The notes beneath the pieces are model-generated. The model was not told where the DNA came from and did no database searches. It saw only the letters and a program-made list of their open reading frames with translations. A stretch of 64,000 nt of DNA, from the NCBI RefSeq assembly GCF_036127095.1, contig NZ_CP108006.1, positions 7,927,501-7,991,500 on the forward strand, in the 5' to 3' direction. Made by a program: the position numbers and the translations under genes. Of the stretch, positions 35,158-43,211 are shown piece by piece. This stretch comes from Streptomyces sp. NBC_00335. GTDB taxonomy: Bacteria > Actinomycetota > Actinomycetes > Streptomycetales > Streptomycetaceae. Numbering within the stretch: position 1 is the stretch's first letter; each line of letters opens with the position of its first letter.

Positions 35158-36057
35158 ATGGCATTGCATAGATCACCTTCGCGAACCCGCAGTCGGCTCG
35201 CGACGTTCGCAACCCTGGCCCTGCTCGTAGGCGGAATCACCTTCGCCCATGCGCGTTCGGACCCGCAGGACGTCACGCTCGCGCGTGCGGCCTCCACGGC
35301 GGCAACCCCGGTGCCGACCGCATCACCCACCCCATCTGCCCAGGTGAAGGTCGAGGAGGCGGTCCGTGAGGTGCTGGCGGGAGCGCAAGGGAACGCGGCC
35401 GTCGCCGTGCTGGACCCGTCCACCGGTGCGAGTGCCCAGGTCGGCGCCGCACACGGTTTCGTCACCGCCAGCATCGTCAAGGTGGACATCCTTGCCGCGT
35501 TGCTCCTGCAAGCCTCGGACGCGGGGCGGGTACTGACCGCCCAGGAGCAGCGCTGGGCCACCGTGATGATCGAGAACAGTGACAACGCGGCGGCCAACGC
35601 ATTGTGGGATGCCATCGGCGGCGCGGACGGGCTGGCGAAGGCCAACCTGCGGCTCGGCCTCACCGAGACGACGCCGGGCCACGGCGCGTACTGGGGATTG
35701 ACGCAGACGACGCCCGCCGACCAAGTGCGCCTGCTCCAGGCGGTGTTCGGCGAGGACTCGGTGCTTTCCGCCCATGCCCGGGCGTACTTGCGCGGGCTCA
35801 TGGGCTCGATCGCCCCCGACCAGGACTGGGGGATATCGGCGGGCCTGGACGCATCCGGGTCCGTGCACCTGAAGAACGGCTGGCTGGCGCGCAGTGAGAG
35901 CGGCCTGTGGGTGGTCAACAGCATCGGCCGGGTGGAGGCGGACGGCCACACCCTGCTGCTCGCGGTCCTCTGCGACGGTCAGGCCTCGCAGAAGGCCGGC
36001 ATCTCCCTGGTCGAAGACCTCGCCGAGCGGACGCGGGCCGCCGTCACCGACGGGTAG
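35158..36057 (+). CDS. class A beta-lactamase-like serine hydrolase
   Basis: 299 residues. Signal peptide (LATFATLALLVGGITFAHA), Ala/Pro/Thr-rich linker to about 60. Class A motifs: SIVK with Ser105 and Lys108, SDN at 141-143, and KNGW in the KTG position (Lys kept, Thr replaced by Asn). The SDN and SxxK spacing fits class A folds. The omega-loop Glu166 motif ExxLN is not clear, so hydrolysis of beta-lactams is uncertain; related secreted Streptomyces proteins are annotated only as serine hydrolases. Single-gene unit; weak ribosome-binding site. Confidence 0.75.
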   Translation: MALHRSPSRTRSRLATFATLALLVGGITFAHARSDPQDVTLARAASTAATPVPTASPTPSAQVKVEEAVREVLAGAQGNAAVAVLDPSTGASAQVGAAHGFVTASIVKVDILAALLLQASDAGRVLTAQEQRWATVMIENSDNAAANALWDAIGGADGLAKANLRLGLTETTPGHGAYWGLTQTTPADQVRLLQAVFGEDSVLSAHARAYLRGLMGSIAPDQDWGISAGLDASGSVHLKNGWLARSESGLWVVNSIGRVEADGHTLLLAVLCDGQASQKAGISLVEDLAERTRAAVTDG

Positions 36058-36133
36058 TCGCGCCCGGAGCCGCGGCGAAGGCGTGCTGCCGCCCGGGCGG
36101 TACCACGACGACGTCGCCGCGCTCGGCCGCCTT

Positions 36134-36616
36134 TCACTGGTTGGCGTCGCGGATCTTCCTCAGGATCGGAATCATCACGGAGATCTCTTCGGCCGTCAGC
36201 ACGTCGTGAATGTGCCGCTGGGTCGACATCAGGGCCAGGTTCCCCCGGGCGCGCGCCTCCTTGAGGCCTTCAGGGGTCGGCATGACGAGAGTGACGCGCC
36301 GGTCGGTCGGATGGGCCCCCCGCGTCACCAGGCCGCGCTTCTCGGCCGTGTCCAGCAGACGTGTGGTTCGCGTCGTGCTGGTCGCGAGGGCCCGCGTGAT
36401 GTCGACGGTGCGCAGGGAGTGCCCGGGGGTGCGTGCGAGGCGGAACAGCAGGTCCGAGATCGACGCTTCGAGGTCGCCGCCCGGGCTGACTTCCCCGTCG
36501 ATGCGCCTGGTCACGGCCAGGTACGCCTCGCGCAGCATCCCGTAGGCCTCCCAGCGGGGGTCGCCGAAGAGCTCGTCCATCGCGTCAGCGGTCGAGCCGT
36601 CCGTTGTTCCGTCCAT
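36134..36616 (-). CDS. MarR-family transcriptional regulator
   Basis: 160 residues from ATG 36616; AAGGTGG is eight bases upstream, and a GTG four codons earlier is the alternative. Winged helix-turn-helix: VDITRALATSTTRTTRLLDT, then KRGLVTRGAHPTDRRVTLVM with the DRR wing. Divergent from the DUF1330 and cupin genes across a 113-base gap containing two copies of the same site, so it very likely represses them and itself. Inducer unknown. Confidence 0.87.
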   Translation of the reverse strand: MDGTTDGSTADAMDELFGDPRWEAYGMLREAYLAVTRRIDGEVSPGGDLEASISDLLFRLARTPGHSLRTVDITRALATSTTRTTRLLDTAEKRGLVTRGAHPTDRRVTLVMPTPEGLKEARARGNLALMSTQRHIHDVLTAEEISVMIPILRKIRDANQ

Positions 36617-36656
36617 CGCTTTCACCACCTTGCCGTCCGTGAATCTTCCTTGCGGA

Positions 36657-36700
36657 ACTGTCCCGATCGGTAGTAAATTCGGGACTGTCCCGACCGGGAC
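36657..36700. promoter_or_regulatory. probable MarR operators
   Basis: ACTGTCCCGATCGG (36657-36670) and ACTGTCCCGACCGG (36684-36697) are direct repeats 27 bases apart. The second is also part of an inverted repeat GTCCCG-AC-CGGGAC (36687-36700). An AT-rich TAGTAAAT lies between. This fits cooperative binding by the divergent MarR protein. Confidence 0.6.
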
Positions 36701-36729
36701 GATGTTGCCACAGTCGCGAGGAGATTCCC

Positions 36730-37041
36730 ATGACCGCGTACGCGCTCTTCGACAACATCGAGGTCACCGACCCGGTTGCGCTGTCCGAGTACGCCGGGCG
36801 CGTGCGCGCGGTGGTGGAGCGCCACGGCGGCCGCTACCTCGCCGTCGGAGGCCGAATCGACCCGGTGGAGGGAGAGCCGATGCTGACCTACCCCGTCCTC
36901 ATAGAGTTCCCCGACCTGGCCGCCGCCCGCGGCTGGTACGACGCTCCCGAGTATCAGGAGCTCAAGGCCCTGCGGCAGTCGGGCTCCAAGGCGAACGCCA
37001 CCCTCTTCGAGACCGGTCCTTCCGAGCTCCTCGAAGCCTGA
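36730..37041 (+). CDS. DUF1330 family protein
   Basis: 103 residues, ferredoxin-like fold: YALFDNIEVTDPVALSEYAG, HGGRYLAVGG, PVLIEFPDLAAARGWYDAPEYQ (shortened). Matches DUF1330, dimeric alpha-beta barrels of unknown chemistry related to EthD and small monooxygenases. First gene of a MarR-controlled pair with the cupin at 37179. AGGAG is seven bases before the ATG. Confidence 0.85.
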   Translation: MTAYALFDNIEVTDPVALSEYAGRVRAVVERHGGRYLAVGGRIDPVEGEPMLTYPVLIEFPDLAAARGWYDAPEYQELKALRQSGSKANATLFETGPSELLEA

Positions 37042-37178
37042 ACGACTGCCCTGCGGCGTCGTGCGACAGGTGGGGGAAGACGACCACGAACCCCGCACGC
37101 CGGCGTGAGGGCCTGATCTTCCACCGGCCGTCCGACCAAGCGCCGGAATGCCGAAACCGAACCACAGGAGCGAGCACG

Positions 37179-37700
37179 ATGTCGTACCCGCAGCACCCGC
37201 AGTACCCCGAAGCCCGTTACCAAGGGGACAGGGGCGAGGTGAACGCGTCCTTCCGCACCGCCGACACCCCGCCGGACCTCGTCTCGCCCGGCGGTGACGC
37301 CTACCGCTACCTCGCCACGCACGCGTCGACCGGCGGCGACTACGGCCTGTACAAGGTGGATCTGGCGGCAAGGGCGGCCGGCGCCAAGACCCACTTCCAC
37401 AAGGCGATGTCGGAGTCCTTCTACGTCCTCTCCGGAGAGCTGGAGCTCTTCAACGGCGAGAAGTGGGTGACGGGCCGCACCGGTGACTTCCTGTTCGTTC
37501 CCGTCGGCGGTCTGCACGCCTTCAAGAACGTGACGGACGAGCCCACGTCGATGCTCATGCTCTTCGCCCCGGGTGCCCCGCGCGAGGAGTTCTTCGAAGG
37601 AGTCGCGGAGATGGCGCAGCGCGGCAGCGAGGAACTCAAGGAGTTCCGGGTGCGGCACGACAGCTACTTCGAGGAGGACTTCGAGGGGCGGGCGGTGTAG
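37179..37700 (+). CDS. cupin-domain protein
   Basis: 173 residues; AGGAG (37166-37170) precedes the ATG. Cupin motif 1 THFHKAMSESFYVLSGELEL (two His and a Glu as metal ligands) and motif 2 GDFLFVPVGGLHAFKNV (His ligand). A single-domain metal cupin of the quercetinase/sugar-isomerase type; substrate unknown. Lies 138 bases after the DUF1330 gene; may serve in oxidation of a compound sensed by the MarR repressor. Confidence 0.85.
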   Translation: MSYPQHPQYPEARYQGDRGEVNASFRTADTPPDLVSPGGDAYRYLATHASTGGDYGLYKVDLAARAAGAKTHFHKAMSESFYVLSGELELFNGEKWVTGRTGDFLFVPVGGLHAFKNVTDEPTSMLMLFAPGAPREEFFEGVAEMAQRGSEELKEFRVRHDSYFEEDFEGRAV

Positions 37701-37715
37701 CGGTCACCCGCGGCG

Positions 37716-37757
37716 CGCCCACCATCCCCACCACGGCACGGGGAGGGTTGGTGGGCG
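37716..37757. terminator. bidirectional terminator between cupin and DinB genes
   Basis: CGCCCACCA (37716-37724) pairs with TGGTGGGCG (37749-37757); inner CCCC and GGGG segments can extend the stem. It lies between convergent genes. Confidence 0.65.
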
Positions 37758-37784
37758 AGGACCGCGCCGACTCAGGTCACAGCA

Positions 37785-38291
37785 CTAGCTGCCGGTCGTG
37801 CCGTCGAGCATCTCGCGCAGGATGTCCAGGTGGCCGTTGTGGCGGGCCGTCTCCTCGGTGAGGTGGAGGAGGATCCAGCGCAGGTCGACGTGGCGGCCGT
37901 CGCGGATGGGCCGCTGGGCCTGCTTGTCCAGGTCGTTCCCGGCGACCAGCTCGCGGTAGCGGGCGCTCTGTTCCGCGTACTCGTCGAGCAACTGCGTGAG
38001 CGGGAAGTCGACGGCGATGCGCATCTCGCGGTCGGGGTCCTCGTCGGTCCAGGGGCCGTGGTCCTCCTCGCCGAGGAAGACCACCTGGAACCAGTAGTAC
38101 TCGACCCAGCGCAGGTGGTTGATCAATCCGCTGAGGGTCATCAGCGGCGAGCCCGGCAGGAGTGCCTTGCCGGCGTCTTCCGCGGAGACGCCTGCGCACT
38201 TGGCGAGGGCGGTGCTGCGGGTGTAGTCGAGGAACGTGGTGAGCTGCGTGCGCTCGTCCCACGCGGGCGGCGTGTCGTCGATTCTTGTCAT
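37785..38291 (-). CDS. DinB-like protein (DUF664)
   Basis: 168 residues. A four-helix DinB fold: LTTFLDYTRSTALAKCAGV, LSGLINHLRWVEYYWFQ with the first His ligand, and LRWILLHLTEETARHNGHLD carrying HxxxxxARHxGH metal ligands. DUF664 proteins are metal-binding, related to mycothiol- or bacillithiol-dependent S-transferases, fitting a mycothiol-using host. Cytoplasmic; substrate unknown. Single gene converging on the cupin. Confidence 0.88.
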   Translation of the reverse strand: MTRIDDTPPAWDERTQLTTFLDYTRSTALAKCAGVSAEDAGKALLPGSPLMTLSGLINHLRWVEYYWFQVVFLGEEDHGPWTDEDPDREMRIAVDFPLTQLLDEYAEQSARYRELVAGNDLDKQAQRPIRDGRHVDLRWILLHLTEETARHNGHLDILREMLDGTTGS

Positions 38292-38389
38292 CGCGCGAAG
38301 GATCCCTGATCAGCGCGATGCGTGTCGAGGCATTTTCCGACGGGTCCGCACCGCTCCTCCCGGCCCGGTCCTCTTCCCCGCTGCGCCCG

Positions 38390-38995
38390 TCAGGGCTTCA
38401 GGCCCGCCCGCCTGAGGGCGATCTCGGACAGGTCGGCGATGACTTGCGGGTCGCCGCGGCGCCAGGCATCGGCGAGGCCGCCGGCGGGGGTGGGGACCGT
38501 GGAGAGGGCGCGCGGCGGTCCGGTGAGGGCGCGCAGGGCGAGCAGGTCGGCGCCTCCGGGTGCGTCGAGGAGGTCCCGGATGGTGGCGCTGCGGCGGATC
38601 CAGCGCACGCGCAGGGGAAGCCACAGCAGCAGGATGAAGGCCACGGGGAGGACGATCAGGGCGACTGTGGCCAGCGTGGCCACCTGGCTGACGACGTCCT
38701 GCAACGACTGGCCCGCGTCGGCGAGTCCGGTGCCGGCGTCGGCCGCCGACCGGAACGGCTTCCTCAGGAGGCCGCCGACGAGCGGCACGTCGGCGGCGGT
38801 GTCGCCGGCCTCGGCGAGGGCGCCGGCGAGGCTTTCGCCGGAGCTCTCGACCTTGCGTCCGGGCTCGGCCAGCCGCATGATCGCGCCGTGGACGGTCAGG
38901 GCGAACGTCACCGTGGCGGCGATCAGCAGGACGGCGACCAGGTCCGCGAGGATCTGTCGGTTCCGCCGTGCCGGGGTCTGGGCGTAGAGAAGCAT
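38390..38995 (-). CDS. two-helix membrane protein of unknown function
   Basis: 201 residues from ATG 38995, with GGAG at six bases. A helix at about 14-37, an extracytoplasmic segment with SGESLAGALAEAGDTAAD, a second helix at about 105-130 (LATVALIVLPVAFILLLWLP), then a basic cytoplasmic tail. Known to me only as a conserved Streptomyces hypothetical. The 265 bases upstream (38996-39260) hold no gene I can recognise. Confidence 0.6.
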   Translation of the reverse strand: MLLYAQTPARRNRQILADLVAVLLIAATVTFALTVHGAIMRLAEPGRKVESSGESLAGALAEAGDTAADVPLVGGLLRKPFRSAADAGTGLADAGQSLQDVVSQVATLATVALIVLPVAFILLLWLPLRVRWIRRSATIRDLLDAPGGADLLALRALTGPPRALSTVPTPAGGLADAWRRGDPQVIADLSEIALRRAGLKP

Positions 38996-39260
38996 GGGCT
39001 GCTCCTGTTCCGGTGCTGCCGGCAGGGGTCGGCCGGTCACTCGACCGTATGCCGGACAAGGCCGTCACGGGGGTGTCCGTCGGTATGCGGCCGTCACACG
39101 TTGCCGGGTTGGCGCAGTGCGGGTGCGGGTGCCCGTGCCTGTGCCGTGACGTCACCGGTGGACCGGTGCTCCCGGCTCGTCCGGACGCCGTTCGCCTGTC
39201 GTGGCCGCGGCAGGTCCCCGGGGGATGCCTGCGTGACCGGATTTCCTACGGGCCCCGGGG

Positions 39261-39953
39261 TCAGTCCTCGCCGGGAACGGCGGCGAACACCGGGCCGCCC
39301 ACGGCCCGGGCCAGGCGATAGCTCCTGAGCTTCCGGTCGAAGCGGGCGCGGCTGCCCGGCAGGGCTCCGCGGAGGTCGGCGATCAGCGCGCCGTCCGGCA
39401 CGCGGGCGGCGAGGCGGGCGACCACCGGGTCCGGACTGCCGCGGAGTTCGGCCGCGAGGTGCACCGGCAGTTCGGGGCCGTCGAGGTGCAGGAGGTCCCA
39501 GAAATCGTCGGCGTAGGGCTGGACTCCCTCCTCGAAGCCGGTCTCCTCGACCAATTCCTCCGCCGTGCCGATCAGCCGGTCGAGCCAGTGCGGCAGCGAA
39601 TCGGCCTCGACGTGGAGGCCTCCCTCGCGGTACTGCATCAGGACCTGACCCCACCGGCCGTCGGCCTCGATGTCGACCCAGGTGACGCCGCCGCCCCCGT
39701 CGTCGGTGACCAGCCAGTGGGGGTGCGGCAGGCCGTGGTCGCCGGCCTGGCGGGGGTGGCCGGTGAGCGTGAACTCCACCGGCGGAACGGCGAAGCCGCC
39801 GAGCCGGCCCAGCAGTTCGCGGGCCTCGGCCGGAACCGGTACGGGCCAGCGTCCGAAGTCGGCCGCCGCGACGCCGGGTTGTACCGCGAGGTCGAACGGG
39901 ACTCGGGCCGCCAGCTCCCGCAGCCGCTTCAGGAGGGTGTCACCGGAGATCAC
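39261..39953 (-). CDS. SMI1/KNR4 (SUKH)-like protein
   Basis: 230 residues from GTG 39953. The middle part has the SUKH pattern: PAEARELLGRLGGFAVPP, HWLVTDDGGGGVTWVDIEAD and RWGQVLM followed by an acidic, Trp/Leu-rich helix (ADSLPHWLDRLI). In bacteria this fold often serves as an immunity protein to contact-dependent or polymorphic toxins, but also has housekeeping roles. No toxin gene is adjacent. No signal peptide. Family call is by pattern only. Confidence 0.55.
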   Translation of the reverse strand: MISGDTLLKRLRELAARVPFDLAVQPGVAAADFGRWPVPVPAEARELLGRLGGFAVPPVEFTLTGHPRQAGDHGLPHPHWLVTDDGGGGVTWVDIEADGRWGQVLMQYREGGLHVEADSLPHWLDRLIGTAEELVEETGFEEGVQPYADDFWDLLHLDGPELPVHLAAELRGSPDPVVARLAARVPDGALIADLRGALPGSRARFDRKLRSYRLARAVGGPVFAAVPGED

Positions 39954-40194
39954 CCGGCCACGCTACCGGAGCGGGCCCCGGCAGCGGGAACCGTGGGCCC
40001 GGCCGCACACCACCGGGCGCCCGTGTCCAGTGCCTGCCCGGTGTGCCGGTAAGGCTTCATCCGTTCGGGTCAAGCGGGGGCGGGTGGGTGCGGCGAATGG
40101 CCCAGCATCGGGACACTGGACAGGCCGTGCATCGGATCAGATGCCTAACGTCGCTGCCAGACACATCGGTGCTCGCGCAGCTTGTGGAGGTGCC

Positions 40195-41208
40195 ATGTCC
40201 CGTCGACGCAGCTTGCTGGCGGGGGTTTGCGCGACTACGGTCGCCATCGGTCTGCTCCTGACCGGGGGCGCCCAGGGCGTCCAGACGCCGCATCGTGAGG
40301 ACTCCGGGACGAGCGCCGGCAGTGAGATCGCGGTGGGTGCCTACCTGCACTACGGATCGCCCGGCGTCGAGCGGATGCAGGAGCTCTCGCGCTGGCTGGG
40401 GGGTACGGAGCTGCGCGCCGGGCACACCTACCTGCCGGGCGACACCTGGGCGAACATCGAGGGGGCACCCGATTCCCTGCGCACCTGGGCGCGGTGGCGC
40501 AACGAGAAGGCGGACCGGCTGTTCGTCCTGAACGTGCCCATGCAGGAGCGCAACGAGGCCCGCCTTGCCGACGCCCGCGTCGCCGAGCTGATCCGCACCG
40601 GTGCGCGGGGCACGCACGACCACCACTTCCGGCGGCTGGCCCAGCGTCTGGTCGACCTCGACGTGCCGGACACGGTGATCGTGCTCGGCTGGGAGATGAA
40701 CGGCTTCGACTACACCCACCGGTGCCGGCCCGACCCCGAGAACTGGAAGAAGTACTGGCGGCGCATCGTGGTCGCCATGCGCTCCGTCGAGGGGCAGGAC
40801 TTCCGCTTCGACTTCGCCCCCAACCGTGGCGGCGACGCGATCGCGTGGACCCGGTGCTACCCGGGTGACGACGTGGTCGATGTCGTCGGGATGGACTCGT
40901 ACGACCAGGAACCCGGCCGGACCTTCGACGAGCAGGTCGCCCAGCCGTACGGGCTGCGGCATCAGGTCGACTTCGCCAGGGCCCACGGCAAGGACATCTC
41001 GTACCCCGAGTGGGGGCTGTTCCGGCACGGAGACAACGCCGAGTACGTGCGGCGCATGCTGGAATGGATCGAAGAGCACAGGCCGCTCTACCACAGCATC
41101 ACGGACTTCTGCCCGCACGGGGTGTGGCAGTGCGGGCAGAATCCGCGCTCCTCGCGGGTGTTCCGGGACTTCCTTTCCGGTGGGCAGAGCCGACGCTCCG
41201 ACCCCTGA
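40195..41208 (+). CDS. secreted GH26-like beta-glycanase
   Basis: 337 residues; GGAGG is just upstream of ATG 40195. Signal peptide with SRRRSLLAGVCATTVAIGLL, possibly Tat. Barrel with VIVLGWEMNGFDY (catalytic acid/base Glu in GWEMN) and ISYPEWGLFRHGD (nucleophile Glu in PEWG), plus FDFAPNRGG and VVDVVGMDSYDQ. This is the mannanase-type GH26-like pattern. Likely cleaves beta-mannan or a related polymer outside the cell. Stands alone. Confidence 0.75.
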   Translation: MSRRRSLLAGVCATTVAIGLLLTGGAQGVQTPHREDSGTSAGSEIAVGAYLHYGSPGVERMQELSRWLGGTELRAGHTYLPGDTWANIEGAPDSLRTWARWRNEKADRLFVLNVPMQERNEARLADARVAELIRTGARGTHDHHFRRLAQRLVDLDVPDTVIVLGWEMNGFDYTHRCRPDPENWKKYWRRIVVAMRSVEGQDFRFDFAPNRGGDAIAWTRCYPGDDVVDVVGMDSYDQEPGRTFDEQVAQPYGLRHQVDFARAHGKDISYPEWGLFRHGDNAEYVRRMLEWIEEHRPLYHSITDFCPHGVWQCGQNPRSSRVFRDFLSGGQSRRSDP

Positions 41209-41253
41209 AGCCCTGGCCGAGGAGGGCGGAGGATGCGTGGCAGGGTGGTGCGT

Positions 41254-41673
41254 ATGCCATCACTCTCGCTTCGTATCGTCGGCCGCGATCTCCCGGGTCG
41301 TGAATGCGGCGGATACCGGGACGTCCATGTCGCCGTGCAGCGCGGGCGCGAGCCCGAAGGAGCTGTTCCCGGGGACGCCGCGGAGGCGGTCTGGGAGTTC
41401 ACCGTGGAGGTGGTCGCCGCGCCGGACGGGGCTCGGGACTATCGCGGGCCCCACGTCCACGGACGGCGCGGGGGCCGGTTCCTGTACCTGACGTGGGGAG
41501 AACTGCCGCACGGCGGAGCGTTCACGATGTTCCGCCGCGCCAAGCTGATGCTCGACGATCTCCCGCCGCAGCTCGTCGAACGGGGCGCAGCCGAAGGGGA
41601 GCTGGGACTGACGGACCGCTGCGGGATGCCCGTGTGCGCCGCGGTGCGCCCGCCCGGCATCATCTGGAGCTGA
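41254..41673 (+). CDS. DUF5990 family protein
   Basis: 139 residues from ATG 41254 (an ATG at 41233 has its ribosome-binding site too close). Beta-rich: LSLRIVGRDLPG, DVHVAVQRG, FTVEVVAAPDGARDYRGPHV (shortened), RFLYLTWGEL, FTMFRRAKLMLDD, LGLTDRCGMPVCAAVRPPGI. Matches the DUF5990 family found in many actinomycetes, function unknown. Its stop codon is the first part of a pentanucleotide repeat array. Confidence 0.8.
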   Translation: MPSLSLRIVGRDLPGRECGGYRDVHVAVQRGREPEGAVPGDAAEAVWEFTVEVVAAPDGARDYRGPHVHGRRGGRFLYLTWGELPHGGAFTMFRRAKLMLDDLPPQLVERGAAEGELGLTDRCGMPVCAAVRPPGIIWS

Positions 41674-41724
41674 ACTGAACTGAACTGAACTGAGCTGAAC
41701 TGAACTGAGCTGAACTGAGCTGAG
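41670..41724. repeat. 5-bp tandem repeat array
   Basis: Eleven units of CTGAA/CTGAG beginning in the last codon of the DUF5990 gene. Each unit contains TGA, giving stop codons in every frame of the plus strand. Confidence 0.95.
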
Positions 41725-41949
41725 CGAGCTGATCTGAGTGGACGCGGGCTCGCGCCGCGCAGGGCGCCCGGCTACCGGACGCCATCGCGGACCGCATCGG
41801 CCCAGGGACGTAAACCCGGGGGTCTAGGGCCTCGCCCGTTGTACATCGGTGAGCCGATGCCGTGCGAGACGGCCCGTGACAGCGTTCCCCTGTGCCCACG
41901 GACCGTCCGTCGAGGCACGGTTGACGATGCGTCAGCAAGGGGAGGGTCC

Positions 41950-43167
41950 ATGACCACCACACCGTTCACCGACCGCGAGGGCGTGACGCGCCGCCGCGTC
42001 CTGGGAGCCGCGCTCGCCGTCGGCGCCGCCGTGCCGCTGGCCGCCACCGGCCCCGCGTGGGCCGCCCCGGCCGCGACCGCCCAGGCCTCGCAGCGGCTCA
42101 CGCTGCCCGCGCCGACCGGGCCGCACCCCGTGGGCACGGTCCAGCTGCACCTCGTCGACCGGTCGCGCCCTGACGCCATCGCGGACCCCGGAAACTTCCG
42201 TGAGCTGATGGCCACCGTCTGGTACCCCGCCCGGGACGTCCGGCGGTACCCGGTGGCGCCCTGGATGCCGGCCGGGGCCTTTCAGGCGTTCGTCGACGAC
42301 GCCGGGTTCGGTGATCTGGCCTCCCTGGGGCCGCTCACCGCCGGCCATGTGGGCGCTCCGGTGCACAGGTCGGACCGGCGGCTGCCCGTCGTCGTGTTCT
42401 CGCACGGCGCGCACAGCCACCAGGGCGACCACACCGTCGTGGTCCAGGAGCTCGCCAGCCACGGATACGCGGCCGTCACGATCGCTCACCAGTACGACAC
42501 GTACACCGAGTTCCCGGACGGCCGGGTCACCGTTCCGCTCCAGGACCGGGATGCGCCGACGCTGCCCGGGGACTTTGCCGCCGACCTGCGCTTCGTCCTC
42601 GACTGCGTCGAGCAGATGGCCGCGGGGTGCAATCCGGACGTCGACCGCAAGAGGCTGCCGGCCGGGCTGCTCGGCTCACTCGACCCGCGGCGCATGGGCG
42701 CCTTCGGCTGGTCGAAGGGCGGTACGGCCACCGCCTGCGCCACGCTCGCGGACGAGCGCATCCGGGCCGGGCTGAGCCTCGACGGCCCGATGCAGATGAA
42801 TCCGCCGCTGGCCGGCGACCTGGACCGGCCGTTCATGATGATGTCCGCCGAGTTCGGCCGGGCCACGGATCCCGCGGTCGCCGCGTTCTGGTCGCACCTG
42901 CGGGGGTGGCGGCTGGACATCCGGGCAGAGGGGGCGGCTCACATCTCCTACGGCGACAACGAGGCGCTGTTCCCGCAAGTGGCGAAGCTGTACGGATGGA
43001 CCGGGCAGCAACTCCAGGACGTGATCGGCACCCTGGACCCCGAGCAGGCGGTGAGGATCCAGCAGGCCTACCCGCTCGCGTTCTTCGACGAGCACCTGCG
43101 CCGCCGTCCGGGGCACCTGCTCGACGGGCCGTCCCCGGCCTTCCCGGCAGTGACGTTCCTTCCCTGA
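41950..43167 (+). CDS. Tat-exported alpha/beta hydrolase
   Basis: 405 residues; GGAGGG precedes the ATG. Signal with twin arginines TRRRVLGAALAVGAAVPLAA and cleavage at AWAAP. Alpha/beta hydrolase: SHGAHSHQGDHTV forms the oxyanion side, the nucleophile elbow is FGWSKGGTATA (GxSxG with Ser), and a late His in GAAHISYGD. Resembles platelet-activating-factor acetylhydrolase-type lipases/polyester hydrolases of Streptomyces. Substrate unknown, acts outside the cell. Ends inside a terminator stem. Confidence 0.82.
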   Translation: MTTTPFTDREGVTRRRVLGAALAVGAAVPLAATGPAWAAPAATAQASQRLTLPAPTGPHPVGTVQLHLVDRSRPDAIADPGNFRELMATVWYPARDVRRYPVAPWMPAGAFQAFVDDAGFGDLASLGPLTAGHVGAPVHRSDRRLPVVVFSHGAHSHQGDHTVVVQELASHGYAAVTIAHQYDTYTEFPDGRVTVPLQDRDAPTLPGDFAADLRFVLDCVEQMAAGCNPDVDRKRLPAGLLGSLDPRRMGAFGWSKGGTATACATLADERIRAGLSLDGPMQMNPPLAGDLDRPFMMMSAEFGRATDPAVAAFWSHLRGWRLDIRAEGAAHISYGDNEALFPQVAKLYGWTGQQLQDVIGTLDPEQAVRIQQAYPLAFFDEHLRRRPGHLLDGPSPAFPAVTFLP

Positions 43168-43199
43168 CCGGCCCGACCCGGTGGGGACGGGCCGGTCAG
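43164..43199. terminator. bidirectional terminator containing the hydrolase stop
   Basis: Twelve-bp stem CTGACCGGCCCG (43164-43175) with 43188-43199; the TGA stop lies in the left arm. It separates the convergent hydrolase and GH8 genes. Confidence 0.8.
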
Positions 43200-43211
43200 T
43201 GCGTCAGGGGG

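Noticed and set aside
35158..36057. Clinically typical class A beta-lactamase
   Set aside because: SxxK and SDN are present but KTG is KNG and the omega-loop ExxLN is not evident, so resistance is not claimed.
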